Part shown: in pieces, positions 38,283 through 46,711 of the stretch
Layout of the letters: each line of letters starts with the position of its first letter
Position numbering within the stretch: position 1 is the stretch's first letter
Origin: Rhodococcus rhodnii
Lineage (GTDB): Bacteria; Actinomycetota; Actinomycetes; Mycobacteriales; Pseudonocardiaceae
DNA length: 64,000 nucleotides
NCBI GenBank assembly: GCA_000720375.1
Contig: JOAA01000033.1
Span: 33,166-97,165, forward strand
Direction: 5' to 3'
Program-made: the position numbers and the translations under genes
The notes under the pieces: generated by a model
The model's database searches: none
Seen by the model: the letters and a program-made list of their open reading frames with translations, nothing else
Told to the model about the DNA's origin: nothing

Positions 38283-39331
38283 CACCGGCCTCCGAGTTCG
38301 ACGTACAGGTGGTCAAGGCCGACGTACGCGATGTTCGGTCCCCACACGGCCCCGTTTTCCGCGAGCCGTGCGTCCGGGAACCGCTGCACGAACCGCCGCA
38401 ACGTGGTCGCGGCCTCAAGCCGGGCGAGGGAAGCGCCGACGCAGTAGTGCGAACCGAACCCGAAGATCAGGTGCTGGCGTTCGGATACCGGGCAGCCAGG
38501 ACGGTCCTCCAGCAGGGCGCCGCCTGCCAGCGACACCATCACCAGGTCGCCGGATCGCAGCTGCGAGCCTGCGAACTCGAAGTCCTCCGCGACAACTCGG
38601 GAGACGTTCCGCAGTGGCGGCCGCTGCACAAGCACCGACTCGACGATCTCCTCGACGCCGTCGCCCGCGCGAACCGCCGCCCACAGCGCAGGATCACTGA
38701 GCACAGCCAGAACGCACGAACTCAGCAGCGATGCGGTGGTTTCCAAGCCACCGAACAGGATCATCGCCCACGTCGCGGTGTCCTGCGGCGATTCCTGCGA
38801 CAGGCTCTGCTCCATCTGGAGCATCACCTCGTGCGCGCTCTTGGCGTGATCACGCCGGTACATCGCGGCGATGAACGCCGAAAGCCGCTGTGACCACGTG
38901 TGCAGGACCGAAGGAGGCTCCTCGACACCCACGATGTGTGCCATCACGCGCCCGGACACGGCCTCCGACACACTGGGCACCACGTCACCGGTTCGTGCCA
39001 GATCCTCCAGACACCAGTCGACGATCTCGGTGATCCGAGGCGCGAGAGAACGGATGTAGGACGGGGAAAGCAAGCGCTGCACGGGTTTACGCAGTGCCGT
39101 GTGCTCCGGATCGTCGGTGTGGACGAACCACAGCCGCAGGAACTCGGTGAGCGCGTGGTGCTCCTGCCGTGCCTCCTCGGTCATGTACAGCTCGCAGAGC
39201 CGGGCCGAAGTCTGTGACGAGAAACCCGGGTGGTTGAGCACCTGCCGGGCCAGCGCCGGATCGGACACGACCCAGCACTCCAGGCCGTCGTCCCAGTCCA
39301 TGCCGCGCACGTCGTCGGCTGCCAGAGTCAT
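38282..39331 (-). CDS. Short cytochrome P450 lacking ExxR
   Basis: A 349-residue P450-like protein, about 50 residues shorter at the N-terminus than usual. The I-helix FGGLETTAS and heme loop FGFGSHYCVGASLAR (Cys ligand) are intact, and the PPLRNVSRVVAEDFEF segment after the K-helix is recognisable. At the K-helix, where ExxR is expected, the sequence is EEIVESVL, so Arg is replaced by Glu or Ser. The near-universal ExxR salt bridge is thus missing; few P450s are known without it. ATG 39331 overlaps the NRPS stop (ATGA), supporting this short start. It may be a catalytic variant or a structural partner for a carrier-bound substrate. Confidence 0.88.
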   Translation of the reverse strand: MTLAADDVRGMDWDDGLECWVVSDPALARQVLNHPGFSSQTSARLCELYMTEEARQEHHALTEFLRLWFVHTDDPEHTALRKPVQRLLSPSYIRSLAPRITEIVDWCLEDLARTGDVVPSVSEAVSGRVMAHIVGVEEPPSVLHTWSQRLSAFIAAMYRRDHAKSAHEVMLQMEQSLSQESPQDTATWAMILFGGLETTASLLSSCVLAVLSDPALWAAVRAGDGVEEIVESVLVQRPPLRNVSRVVAEDFEFAGSQLRSGDLVMVSLAGGALLEDRPGCPVSERQHLIFGFGSHYCVGASLARLEAATTLRRFVQRFPDARLAENGAVWGPNIAYVGLDHLYVELGGR

Positions 39332-42300
39332 GCCTTGCCAGCCTTCTCGATCAGGGAGTGCAGACCGGCCGGAGTCGGCGACAACAGGAAGTCGCGCAGC
39401 CGGACGGTCACCCCGAGCTCGTCCTTGACCAGGCGGATCAGCCGCAGTGCGCCCATCGAGTTGCCACCGACCGTGAAGAAGTCCGTCTCCGCGGTGAACT
39501 CGCTGGTCAGCGCTTCCGGCAAGGCCATGCTGAAGAACGCGGAGATCGGTGTGAGGTCCTCTTTGGGCTCGCCGGGGACGTGTTGCCCGGCGGGCACAGC
39601 GACCGCAGCCAGCGCACGCCGATCCACCTTTCCGTTGCTGGTGACGGGAATCTGGTCCACCACGGCCCACAGCGTCGGCACCATGTACACGGGCAGCTGC
39701 TCGGCGAGCATGTCCCGCAGCTCATCCGTGCCCACGCTGGCAGCCGGGACAACGGCTGCGATGAGCCGTTTGTCCGCGCTGTCACCGTCGCTGACCAGGA
39801 CAACGGAGTCGCTCACGCGCGGATCGACCGACAGGACGTCGTTGATCGCGGACAGTTCCACCCGGTAGCCACGCAGTTTGACCTGGCTGTCCCGTCTGCC
39901 AAGGAACCGCAGGCGGCCGTGGGTGTCGATCCGCACGAGGTCGCCCGTGCGGTAGAGCCGCTCGGGAACGTCGGGGGAGAAGTGCCCGAAGCACCGGGCG
40001 GTTTCCTGCTCGTCGCCGACGTAGCCATCGGCCAGGCCGGCACCCGCGGCGTACAGCTCACCGACTGCCCCAGGGGGGATGAGGCGATGCCGGTCGTCCA
40101 GTACGTACACGCGGGTGCCGGGGATCGGGGTGCCGATCGGCAGTGGGCCGTCGACCTCGGCAGGGGAGGTCACGGTGTGTGTTGCGGTGAATGTCGTGTT
40201 CTCTGTCGGGCCGTATCCGTTGGTGATCAGGATGCCCGGATGCCGCTTGAGCACTCGTGCCACGTGGTCGTGCGGTACGACGTCGCCGCCGGAGATGAGC
40301 TGGCGCAGTCCGCCCAGCGAGTCCGGCGCGAACTCCTCGACCAGCCGGAACAGTCCTGCGGTCAACCAGGCGACACTGACCTTTCGCTCCAGCAGGAACG
40401 CGCCCAGTTCGGTCGGCGACGGGATCCCGGCGGGATAGATCTCCAAGGTGGCGCCGGACACCAGCGGTCCCCAGAACTCCAAAGTGGACGCGTCGAACGC
40501 GAGCGGCGACAGGCGCAGGACGCGCTCGCCCGGGCCGAGCCGGACAAAAGGTGCCTCGTGTACGAGCCGCACACCCGCACTGTGTGGAACGGCCACACCC
40601 TTGGGGACACCGGTCGAGCCTGAGGTGAAGGCGACGTAGGCAATGCGCCCTGGCTCTGCGGGAACGTCAGCGGACGGCCACCCGGGTTCCCAGGACGCGC
40701 AGATCGGGATGTCGTACTGGGCAAGGGCTTGCGGATCGGCGACCAGTGCCGCCTTGGCGTCGGCTTTGGCGAGGATCTTCGCGGTGTGCGCGCTGGGCGC
40801 ACTCAGGTCGACACCGACGTACGCCGCTCCAGCCCACGTGATCCCGAGTACTGCCACGGTCTCCGCGATCGACCGGTCCAAGCCGATCAGTACCCGATCG
40901 CCGGGTTTGACGCCGGCTTCCCGTAATATCCTGGCCTGCTCAGCCGCGGCTCCGGCCAGTTCGGCATATGTCAGCTCGATATCGCCCTCGCGGACAGCCA
41001 CCGCTTCCGGCGTGCGGCGCACGACATCCCGGAACAAAGAGTCCAGTGTGGACTCAGGGAAGTCCTGTCTTGTGTCGTTCAGTTCGTCGAGGACAGCGCG
41101 CCGAGCCGGGGAAATACACCGCAGCTCCGCCAACGCGGGGTTGTCGGCAGACGTCAGTTCCTGTGTGGCGGTGGCGAAGTCGGTGGCGAAGCCTTCCGCG
41201 TCCGCCTTGCTCCACACGCTCGTCGCGTACTCGACCTGCGCGGCGAGCGTCGGCTCGGATTGGCCGAACAGCAGCGACATGTCGAACTGGGCGCCACCGC
41301 CGTGGCCTTCTTCGACCCTGATCTGGCCGGTGCTCGTCTGGATGCGGTGCGGGACAAGCTGATCGTGCATGCCGAAACACACCTGCACGAGCGGGTGCGC
41401 GCCGAGGCTGCGGTCGACCCCCAGTCGGTTGACCAACTCGTCGAACGGCAATGCACCCGCGTCGATGCTGCGTGCCACCGAATCCTGCACGGATCGCAGG
41501 AAATCGGTGACCGGCTGGTCTTCGTCCACATCGACCCGGATCGGAACCAGATTGCCCGCCACCGCGATCAGCTCGGCGAGCTCGGCTGTGTCGCGGCCAT
41601 AGAGGGATACACCGATCAGCATGCTTCGTGCGCCAGTCCACCGGCTCAACGTCAGGGCGTAGGCGCCGAGCAGGAAGGCGAACCGCGTGACACCGATGTC
41701 CTGCGCATGCGCCTTCACCTGCGCACTCACGTTCGGCCCGAGGTCAAGCGTGATCCGCTCGCCGTGCGGGTCCTGGATCGACGGACGCGGCCGGTCGGCG
41801 GGCAGTTCCAGCACGGTCGGCACGCCATCGAGTTGCTTGAGCCAGAACTCAGCCTGACGGTCCCATTCGCCGTTGTCCCGCAACATCTCTTGCCTGGCGA
41901 CGAGCGCGCGCATGGCGGGGGCGGGCTGTGTGTACGGCGATGGCTTCCCGGCTACGAAGGCGTCGTAGTTGGTGAAGATCTCCGTGAACAACAAGCCAAT
42001 GGCCCAGCCGTCGAGCACCATGTGGTGCCCGGCAAGCACAATCGCCTCCCCGGCCGCACTGGCCACGCGAACAAACCGGAATGCCGGGGCGGCTGAGAGA
42101 TCGAAGGGTTTGCGGCCGTACTCGGCGGCCGTCGCACGGACGAAATCGTCGAAGTCGTCGCCGGTGTGCTGGACATCGGTAATCTCGGCCGTGTGGTGGC
42201 TGAGCACGACGGGTTTGACGTCTCCGTCGTGTTCCCGGAACACAGTCCGCAAGCCGGCGTGCCGCGCCACTGTTGCCGCGACCGCCTGCTCAAACGCGGA

Positions 42301-42654
42301 CCGATCCAGGTGTCCGCTGTCCACGAAGCACGTGAACACCAGGTTGTACGTGGACCCGCCGACGACTTTCTCCGTCATCCACATTCCCCGCTGCGTCGGC
42401 GAAAGCACGTCGACCGACTCGACCACCGGTGCCTCTTGGGAAGCGATCTCGGGTATGGCAAGCACTTCAGCGAGGGGAGTGGCTGACAACAGGTCGGCAA
42501 CGGGAATGCGGATCCCGTGTTGTTCCTGCACCAACGCGGCGAGACGCATCGCGCGTAGCGAGTCCCCGCCCAGCCCGATGAAACTGCGCGTGGCGAACCC
42601 GGTCACGTCAGTGTCCGGGCCCAGGACCGCGACCGCGTACTCGTCCAAAGACAT
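39328..42654 (-). CDS. NRPS: PCP - C - A (Val-like) - PCP
   Basis: A 1108-residue protein from ATG 42654 (GGAGG upstream). PCP1: Ser near 32 in IGLGGDSLRAM. C domain: HHMVLDG near 210-216, about residues 80-510. A domain: about 530-1010, with TSGSTGVPKG, GYGPTENTTFT, YRTGDLVR and NGKVDRR. My reading of the pocket is D-A-L-W-I-G-G-T-F, close to valine codes. PCP2: FFTVGGNSMGAL near 1040. A carrier ahead of the C domain is unusual. It could present the donor aminoacyl group (loaded in trans, for example threonine) to the C domain for coupling with valine on PCP2. The next enzyme is likely the PKS. Confidence 0.92.
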   Translation of the reverse strand: MSLDEYAVAVLGPDTDVTGFATRSFIGLGGDSLRAMRLAALVQEQHGIRIPVADLLSATPLAEVLAIPEIASQEAPVVESVDVLSPTQRGMWMTEKVVGGSTYNLVFTCFVDSGHLDRSAFEQAVAATVARHAGLRTVFREHDGDVKPVVLSHHTAEITDVQHTGDDFDDFVRATAAEYGRKPFDLSAAPAFRFVRVASAAGEAIVLAGHHMVLDGWAIGLLFTEIFTNYDAFVAGKPSPYTQPAPAMRALVARQEMLRDNGEWDRQAEFWLKQLDGVPTVLELPADRPRPSIQDPHGERITLDLGPNVSAQVKAHAQDIGVTRFAFLLGAYALTLSRWTGARSMLIGVSLYGRDTAELAELIAVAGNLVPIRVDVDEDQPVTDFLRSVQDSVARSIDAGALPFDELVNRLGVDRSLGAHPLVQVCFGMHDQLVPHRIQTSTGQIRVEEGHGGGAQFDMSLLFGQSEPTLAAQVEYATSVWSKADAEGFATDFATATQELTSADNPALAELRCISPARRAVLDELNDTRQDFPESTLDSLFRDVVRRTPEAVAVREGDIELTYAELAGAAAEQARILREAGVKPGDRVLIGLDRSIAETVAVLGITWAGAAYVGVDLSAPSAHTAKILAKADAKAALVADPQALAQYDIPICASWEPGWPSADVPAEPGRIAYVAFTSGSTGVPKGVAVPHSAGVRLVHEAPFVRLGPGERVLRLSPLAFDASTLEFWGPLVSGATLEIYPAGIPSPTELGAFLLERKVSVAWLTAGLFRLVEEFAPDSLGGLRQLISGGDVVPHDHVARVLKRHPGILITNGYGPTENTTFTATHTVTSPAEVDGPLPIGTPIPGTRVYVLDDRHRLIPPGAVGELYAAGAGLADGYVGDEQETARCFGHFSPDVPERLYRTGDLVRIDTHGRLRFLGRRDSQVKLRGYRVELSAINDVLSVDPRVSDSVVLVSDGDSADKRLIAAVVPAASVGTDELRDMLAEQLPVYMVPTLWAVVDQIPVTSNGKVDRRALAAVAVPAGQHVPGEPKEDLTPISAFFSMALPEALTSEFTAETDFFTVGGNSMGALRLIRLVKDELGVTVRLRDFLLSPTPAGLHSLIEKAGKA

Positions 42655-42715
42655 GGTTCGCCTCCGTGGGCAATTGAGTGTGTGAGGGTGCAGATTCAAA
42701 TAAAATTGACGGCTA

Positions 42716-43051
42716 TTACCGACGGCGAGCCCGTGCCGCGTTGATCAAATCGGCACGACTGGTGCCACGGAAACCCGCGGTGGCGGAATTGTCCGATTCG
42801 GCGAGGAGTTCGGAATGGCCCTTGACGGTTCCGGCCCTGAACAGATCGACGGCTTTCAGCGCACGGCCGGTTGTCTGATTGAGTCGCTCAACGAGCATGA
42901 CAAGACGCAGCGAGTCACCACCCTGGTCGAAAAAGGTGATGTCGTCGGCTACTTCGGGGACGCCGAGTACTTCTCGCCATACCGAACGGACGATCTCGAG
43001 CCGTTCGTCGGCATCGGCTAAATGCGCGTCAGCGGTCTGCTGGTCGGACAC
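42716..43051 (-). CDS. Free-standing peptidyl carrier protein
   Basis: A 111-residue carrier protein with the phosphopantetheine site FFDQGGDSLRLVML near the middle, and a basic C-terminal tail (ADLINAARARRR). GTG 43051 was chosen over GTG 43090 because GAGGAG lies 7-8 bases before it. It overlaps the end of the free C-domain gene by 23 bp. As a discrete carrier it must accept its group in trans; the neighbouring free C domain is the obvious partner. Confidence 0.9.
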   Translation of the reverse strand: MSDQQTADAHLADADERLEIVRSVWREVLGVPEVADDITFFDQGGDSLRLVMLVERLNQTTGRALKAVDLFRAGTVKGHSELLAESDNSATAGFRGTSRADLINAARARRR

Positions 43052-44348
43052 GGAACGGCTCCTCTGTTGAATAGGCGAGGTCAACGGCACTACGGCGTAG
43101 GCCGGAAAGCAGTGATTCGATCGTCGGCTGGTCGAACAGATCCGTCGGGTAGTCGATCGCCAGCGTCATGCGGCTGCCGGATTCGTGCTGGTCCACGCGG
43201 ACGAACAGGTCCAGGTCGTACTTGGTGTACACCGGGCCGTCGAGCCGGTACCTCCCGGTCACGCCGGGTGCGAGCGGCAGCTCGAGCGGCAGGTCGTCCA
43301 CGTTGACCAGCACGGGAGTCAACGGCGGCCAGAGCACTTGCCGTCCGGGATTGAGCGCGGCCGCGATCGAATCCAGCGGCACATCGCTGTCCATGAACGC
43401 TTCCGTCGCGCCGATTCGCGCGTTGCGCAGCAGCTCACGCCACGTTGTCGTGTCGTCGATTTGGACGCGCAACACGAGCGTGCACATGAACATGCCGATC
43501 GCGTCGGCGGTCGCCGGATCCTCACGGCCCGGCCAGCCGAGCGCGAACAAGAAGTCCCGCTGGCCCGAATATCGCGACAAAGTGCCTGCCAGCAGCGCTA
43601 CCGCGGTCATGAACGGCGTGCAGCCCTCCTGGCAGGCGACCGCCATGACCTTGCCGGTCAATTCCTCGTCCAGCTCAATGGCGAGGTTGGCGCCGAGAAC
43701 CGAAGCCTGTGCCGGGCGCCGGTCGTAAGGCAGTTCCACGGTCATAGGGGCGCCACGGAGGCGCTCGACGGCCTCAGCTACGCGCTCCGCGTCTGGAGGC
43801 GGCGACGAAACCACGTCGGCAGGATCGGCTGACATGGTTTCCGCGGGTCGCTCGCCGCGGGATATCGCCTGGTAATTGGCGATGATCTCGTTCACGAGCA
43901 AATGCCGTGACCAGCCGTCAAAGGAAATGTGGTGCATGGTCAGCACCAGCAGAGTCGTGTTCTCGTCGACCTTGACGACCTCGCCGCGCGCCTGTGCCTC
44001 GGTGGCCAGGTCGAACGGAGTCCAGCAGAGCACGTCGACCAGCCGGTCGAGCTCCTCGGCGGTCCAGCCGTCGGCCAGCGCGTCGATGAAACCGACTTCG
44101 CCGGGCGGGCCGTCGGTCCGGTATTCCACACGCAGCGTGTTCGTGTCGAGACGGAATCGCGAACGCAATGCCGGATGCCTGCCGAGCGCGAGCTGAGCGG
44201 ATTCGACCAAAATGGCGTTATCGACTCCGCCGGTGAACTCGAGCACCGTCGGAATGAGATAAGTCGGCCGGAGTTTGTCGTCCTTGTCGAGGACCCAAAT
44301 GCCCTGCTGGGCTGGTGTCGCCAATTTCCAGATGGCGTTATCTGTCAC
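43029..44348 (-). CDS. Free-standing NRPS condensation-domain protein
   Basis: A 439-residue single C domain. The N-terminus ATPAQQGIWVLDKDD is the C1-type motif (a variant of SxAQxRmW), and the catalytic motif HHISFDGWS is at about 139-147. The C-terminal lobe (DYPTDLFDQPTIESL) is intact. GTG 44348 is the likely start; no strong ribosome site is visible. It is the first gene of the 11-gene operon. Possible roles are amide or ester formation between two carrier-bound groups, or acyl transfer to start or end the chain. Confidence 0.9.
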   Translation of the reverse strand: MTDNAIWKLATPAQQGIWVLDKDDKLRPTYLIPTVLEFTGGVDNAILVESAQLALGRHPALRSRFRLDTNTLRVEYRTDGPPGEVGFIDALADGWTAEELDRLVDVLCWTPFDLATEAQARGEVVKVDENTTLLVLTMHHISFDGWSRHLLVNEIIANYQAISRGERPAETMSADPADVVSSPPPDAERVAEAVERLRGAPMTVELPYDRRPAQASVLGANLAIELDEELTGKVMAVACQEGCTPFMTAVALLAGTLSRYSGQRDFLFALGWPGREDPATADAIGMFMCTLVLRVQIDDTTTWRELLRNARIGATEAFMDSDVPLDSIAAALNPGRQVLWPPLTPVLVNVDDLPLELPLAPGVTGRYRLDGPVYTKYDLDLFVRVDQHESGSRMTLAIDYPTDLFDQPTIESLLSGLRRSAVDLAYSTEEPFRVRPADR

Positions 44349-44407
44349 TGCGTTACACAAAGCGAGCTGACCCCCTGCGCTTGCTTCCCCCCACGTGGCT
44401 GCCGGGT

Positions 44408-44436
44408 ACGTTAAATCCGCTCCCAGTCGATGTCAA
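44408..44436 (-). promoter_or_regulatory. Sigma70-like promoter for the leftward NRPS-PKS operon
   Basis: On the minus strand: TTGACA (44436-44431), 17-bp spacer, TAACGT (44413-44408). The expected start of transcription near 44401 leaves a leader of about 50 nt before GTG 44348. The -35 is a perfect consensus. Confidence 0.65.
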
Positions 44437-44522
44437 TGTCCTTTCAAAACGCGCTCACGTTACGGATTTCAGCTTTCTGCAGCGATGTATCCGGAGTGAT
44501 GCCCCAAAGGGCAGGTGGATCT

Positions 44523-44579
44523 GCAATTGGACCGAATTGCGGCAACGGTGACGTTGACACGGTGTTCGGGGCCGTGTCA
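44523..44579. promoter_or_regulatory. Two inverted repeats, candidate operators
   Basis: GCAATT-N6-AATTGC (44523-44540) and TGACACGG-N9-CCGTGTCA (44555-44579), both perfect. They lie 110-165 bp before the P450 start and upstream of the leftward promoter. No regulator gene is present inside the cluster, so the cognate protein must be encoded elsewhere. Confidence 0.45.
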
Positions 44580-44688
44580 CGCTGGCCCGGCGACTGGGGA
44601 GACGGTCGAGGCGCGTCTGGGGATGTGTCCGTATTTGAAGATCTATTTTCGCGCGCCCAGTCGCGGTCCCGGGAAAGCAAAGGGCGGA

Positions 44689-45948
44689 ATGTTGCGAGTA
44701 CACGAATCAACCATTCACCACACTCCGGCCGCGCGCTGCCCGATGCATCTCGGCGGCGACGATCTGGTCGACCCGAACCTGTACAGCGACGGCAGCGCCT
44801 ATGAGGTGTGGCGGCGGTTGCGGGCCACGGAAGGCCTGAGCTGGCAACAAGTGGACGCCGAGCGCGGCTTCTACTCGGCCGTCCGGTTCGCCGACGCCGA
44901 CTACGTGCTCAGCAATCACGCGTTGTTCACGTCCGAACGCGGCACGTTGCTGGATCTCCTGGGAACTGACGACCCGGCGGGCGGGACGCAGCTCGCGGTC
45001 ACCGACCCGCCGCGGCACACCGAGATGCAGACCAGGCTGAAGAAGGCCCTGGCGATCAAAGCCGTTGACCGGCAACGGGAAATGATCCGCGGCAAGGTGC
45101 TCAAGCTGATCGAGCCGATCGGCGACGGCGGCGTGTTCGACTTCGGCAACGCCATGCTGGACATGCCGATGGCCGTCACGGGCACCATGATGGGCCTGCC
45201 GGAGTCCGACTGGGACTGGCTGACCAGGATCAACACCACGTGCATCGCGCCGGACGACCCCGAGTACCTCGGCGAGGCCGGGCGCGGGCTGACACTGGCC
45301 TTCGCGCACCACGAACTCTTCGGCTACTTCCAGGAACTGGTCCGCCACCGGCGCGAGAACCTCGGCGACGACTTGATCAGCGTCCTGATCACGACCGAGT
45401 TCGAGGGCAGGCACATGTCCCTCGGCGAGATCGTGTCGAACTGCTACAGCCTGCTGCTCGGTGCCAACGTGACCACGCCGCACTCGCCCAACTTCGTGAT
45501 GGCCGAGTTCACCGAGACCGACATCCTCGCCGACTGGGCCGCGCACCCGAAGGTCAACACGACCGCGGTGGAAGAGGCCCTGCGCTGGGCCTCGCCGGTG
45601 AACCACTTCCTGCGCTACGCCACACAGGACGTCGAACTCAGCGGCACCCAGATCAAAGCCGGTGACGCCGTCGTGGTCTGGCTCGGCGCGGCCAACCGGG
45701 ACGACAACGAGTTCGCCGACGCCTCCACTTTCGACATCCGCCGCAAACCCAACAAACACTTGGCTTTCGGCGCCGGACCGCATTACTGCGTCGGCCACAG
45801 TGTCGCGCGCGTGACGTTGCGCATCCTGTTCGAGGAACTGCTCAGCAGGTACGAGGACTTCCAGCTGGCCGGCCGGCCGGAGCGGCTGGTGTCCAATTTC
45901 GTCTCCGGCTACAAGCACGTGCCGATCACTGCCCGGCGCCGCACGTGA
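44689..45948 (+). CDS. Cytochrome P450 with GANVTT I-helix
   Basis: A 419-residue P450 from ATG 44689. ExxR is present (EEALRW), and the heme loop is FGAGPHYCVGHSVAR. The I-helix reads LLLGANVTTPHSPNF, so the acidic residue before the conserved Thr is Val. Such a change is compatible with P450s that act on carrier-protein-bound amino acids, but I cannot confirm that grouping. It is coupled by GTGA to a type II thioesterase and transcribed away from the main operon. Beta-hydroxylation of a PCP-bound amino acid is a reasonable guess. Confidence 0.92.
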   Translation: MLRVHESTIHHTPAARCPMHLGGDDLVDPNLYSDGSAYEVWRRLRATEGLSWQQVDAERGFYSAVRFADADYVLSNHALFTSERGTLLDLLGTDDPAGGTQLAVTDPPRHTEMQTRLKKALAIKAVDRQREMIRGKVLKLIEPIGDGGVFDFGNAMLDMPMAVTGTMMGLPESDWDWLTRINTTCIAPDDPEYLGEAGRGLTLAFAHHELFGYFQELVRHRRENLGDDLISVLITTEFEGRHMSLGEIVSNCYSLLLGANVTTPHSPNFVMAEFTETDILADWAAHPKVNTTAVEEALRWASPVNHFLRYATQDVELSGTQIKAGDAVVVWLGAANRDDNEFADASTFDIRRKPNKHLAFGAGPHYCVGHSVARVTLRILFEELLSRYEDFQLAGRPERLVSNFVSGYKHVPITARRRT

Positions 45949-46685
45949 AGTGGTTGCGCCAGTACGGATCCGGCGACGCAGGCCGGATCCGGCTGTTGTG
46001 CTTTCATTACGCGGGCGGCACGGCGTCGATGTTCCGGACGTGGCACACGCTGTTCCCTGGCGCCATCGAACCGATCGCGATCCAGTTGCCCGGCCGGGAC
46101 GATCGGTACGCTGAACCGCCGTACGAGTCGATGTCCGAACTGGTCCCGGATCTGGTCGAGGCGCTGCGTCCGGTGTTGGACGAACCCTTTGCCTGCTACG
46201 GGTTCAGCATGGGTGCGCGCGTAGCGTTAGCACTGTCCTATGAGTTGCGGACCCGCGAGTTGCCCCTTCCTGTAAAGCTTTTTGTCGCGAGCAGCGCCGC
46301 GCCGGTACTGCGGTTGCCGGTTCGAGGCTGGGACGAGAGCGACGAAGGCCTTGTCGCATACATGAAGGAGCTGGGCGGGACGTCAGCGGTCGTGTTCGAT
46401 CACCCGGACCTGCTCGAGTTGTTCCTGCCCACCGTTCGCGCGGACCTGAAGGTCGTCGGTACGTGCCCAGTGCCCGAACGGGAACCGCTGACTGTGCCCA
46501 TTCGGGCATTCTCCGGCAACGACGACACCGAGGCATCCCCTGACCGGATGTTGCCGTGGCGGCAGGAAACCAGCGCCGAGTTCGACCTCAACATCCTGCC
46601 CGGCGGGCACTTCTTCACCGATGAGGGCACAACCCACATCCTCAACGCCATCACCAAAGACCTCGTGAGTGTTTTGGCCGGTTAG
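45945..46685 (+). CDS. Type II thioesterase
   Basis: A 246-residue editing thioesterase from GTG 45945 inside the P450 stop. It has the N-terminus LLCFHYAGGTASMFRTW, the nucleophile elbow YGFSMGARVAL and the catalytic His in LPGGHFF. It is the second such enzyme in the cluster and only distantly similar to the one at 31714, so the two may serve different carriers. Codon 46227-46229 is TTA. The stop codon TAG lies in the centre of a 46-nt perfect palindrome. Confidence 0.93.
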   Translation: MKWLRQYGSGDAGRIRLLCFHYAGGTASMFRTWHTLFPGAIEPIAIQLPGRDDRYAEPPYESMSELVPDLVEALRPVLDEPFACYGFSMGARVALALSYELRTRELPLPVKLFVASSAAPVLRLPVRGWDESDEGLVAYMKELGGTSAVVFDHPDLLELFLPTVRADLKVVGTCPVPEREPLTVPIRAFSGNDDTEASPDRMLPWRQETSAEFDLNILPGGHFFTDEGTTHILNAITKDLVSVLAG

Positions 46686-46708
46686 AACCGGCCAAAACAC
46701 TCACGAGG
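46661..46708. terminator. Very long perfect hairpin, bidirectional terminator
   Basis: The 23-base arm 46661-46683 pairs without mismatch with 46686-46708 around the two bases AG. The left arm encodes the last residues and stop of the thioesterase; the right arm ends 3 bp before the stop of the convergent aldo/keto reductase. No mRNA terminator in this window comes close in length. Confidence 0.8.
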
Positions 46709-46711
46709 GTC

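Larger units (their letters stand above)
44349..44688. other. Divergent control region of the NRPS-PKS cluster
   Basis: A 340-bp non-coding stretch between the free C-domain gene (leftward) and the P450-thioesterase pair (rightward). It contains the leftward promoter listed separately and two inverted repeats at 44523-44540 and 44555-44579. It is lower in GC than its surroundings in places. A short open frame from 44515 runs into the P450, but AAAGGGCGGA before ATG 44689 and the start of P450 similarity mark the true start. Confidence 0.7.
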
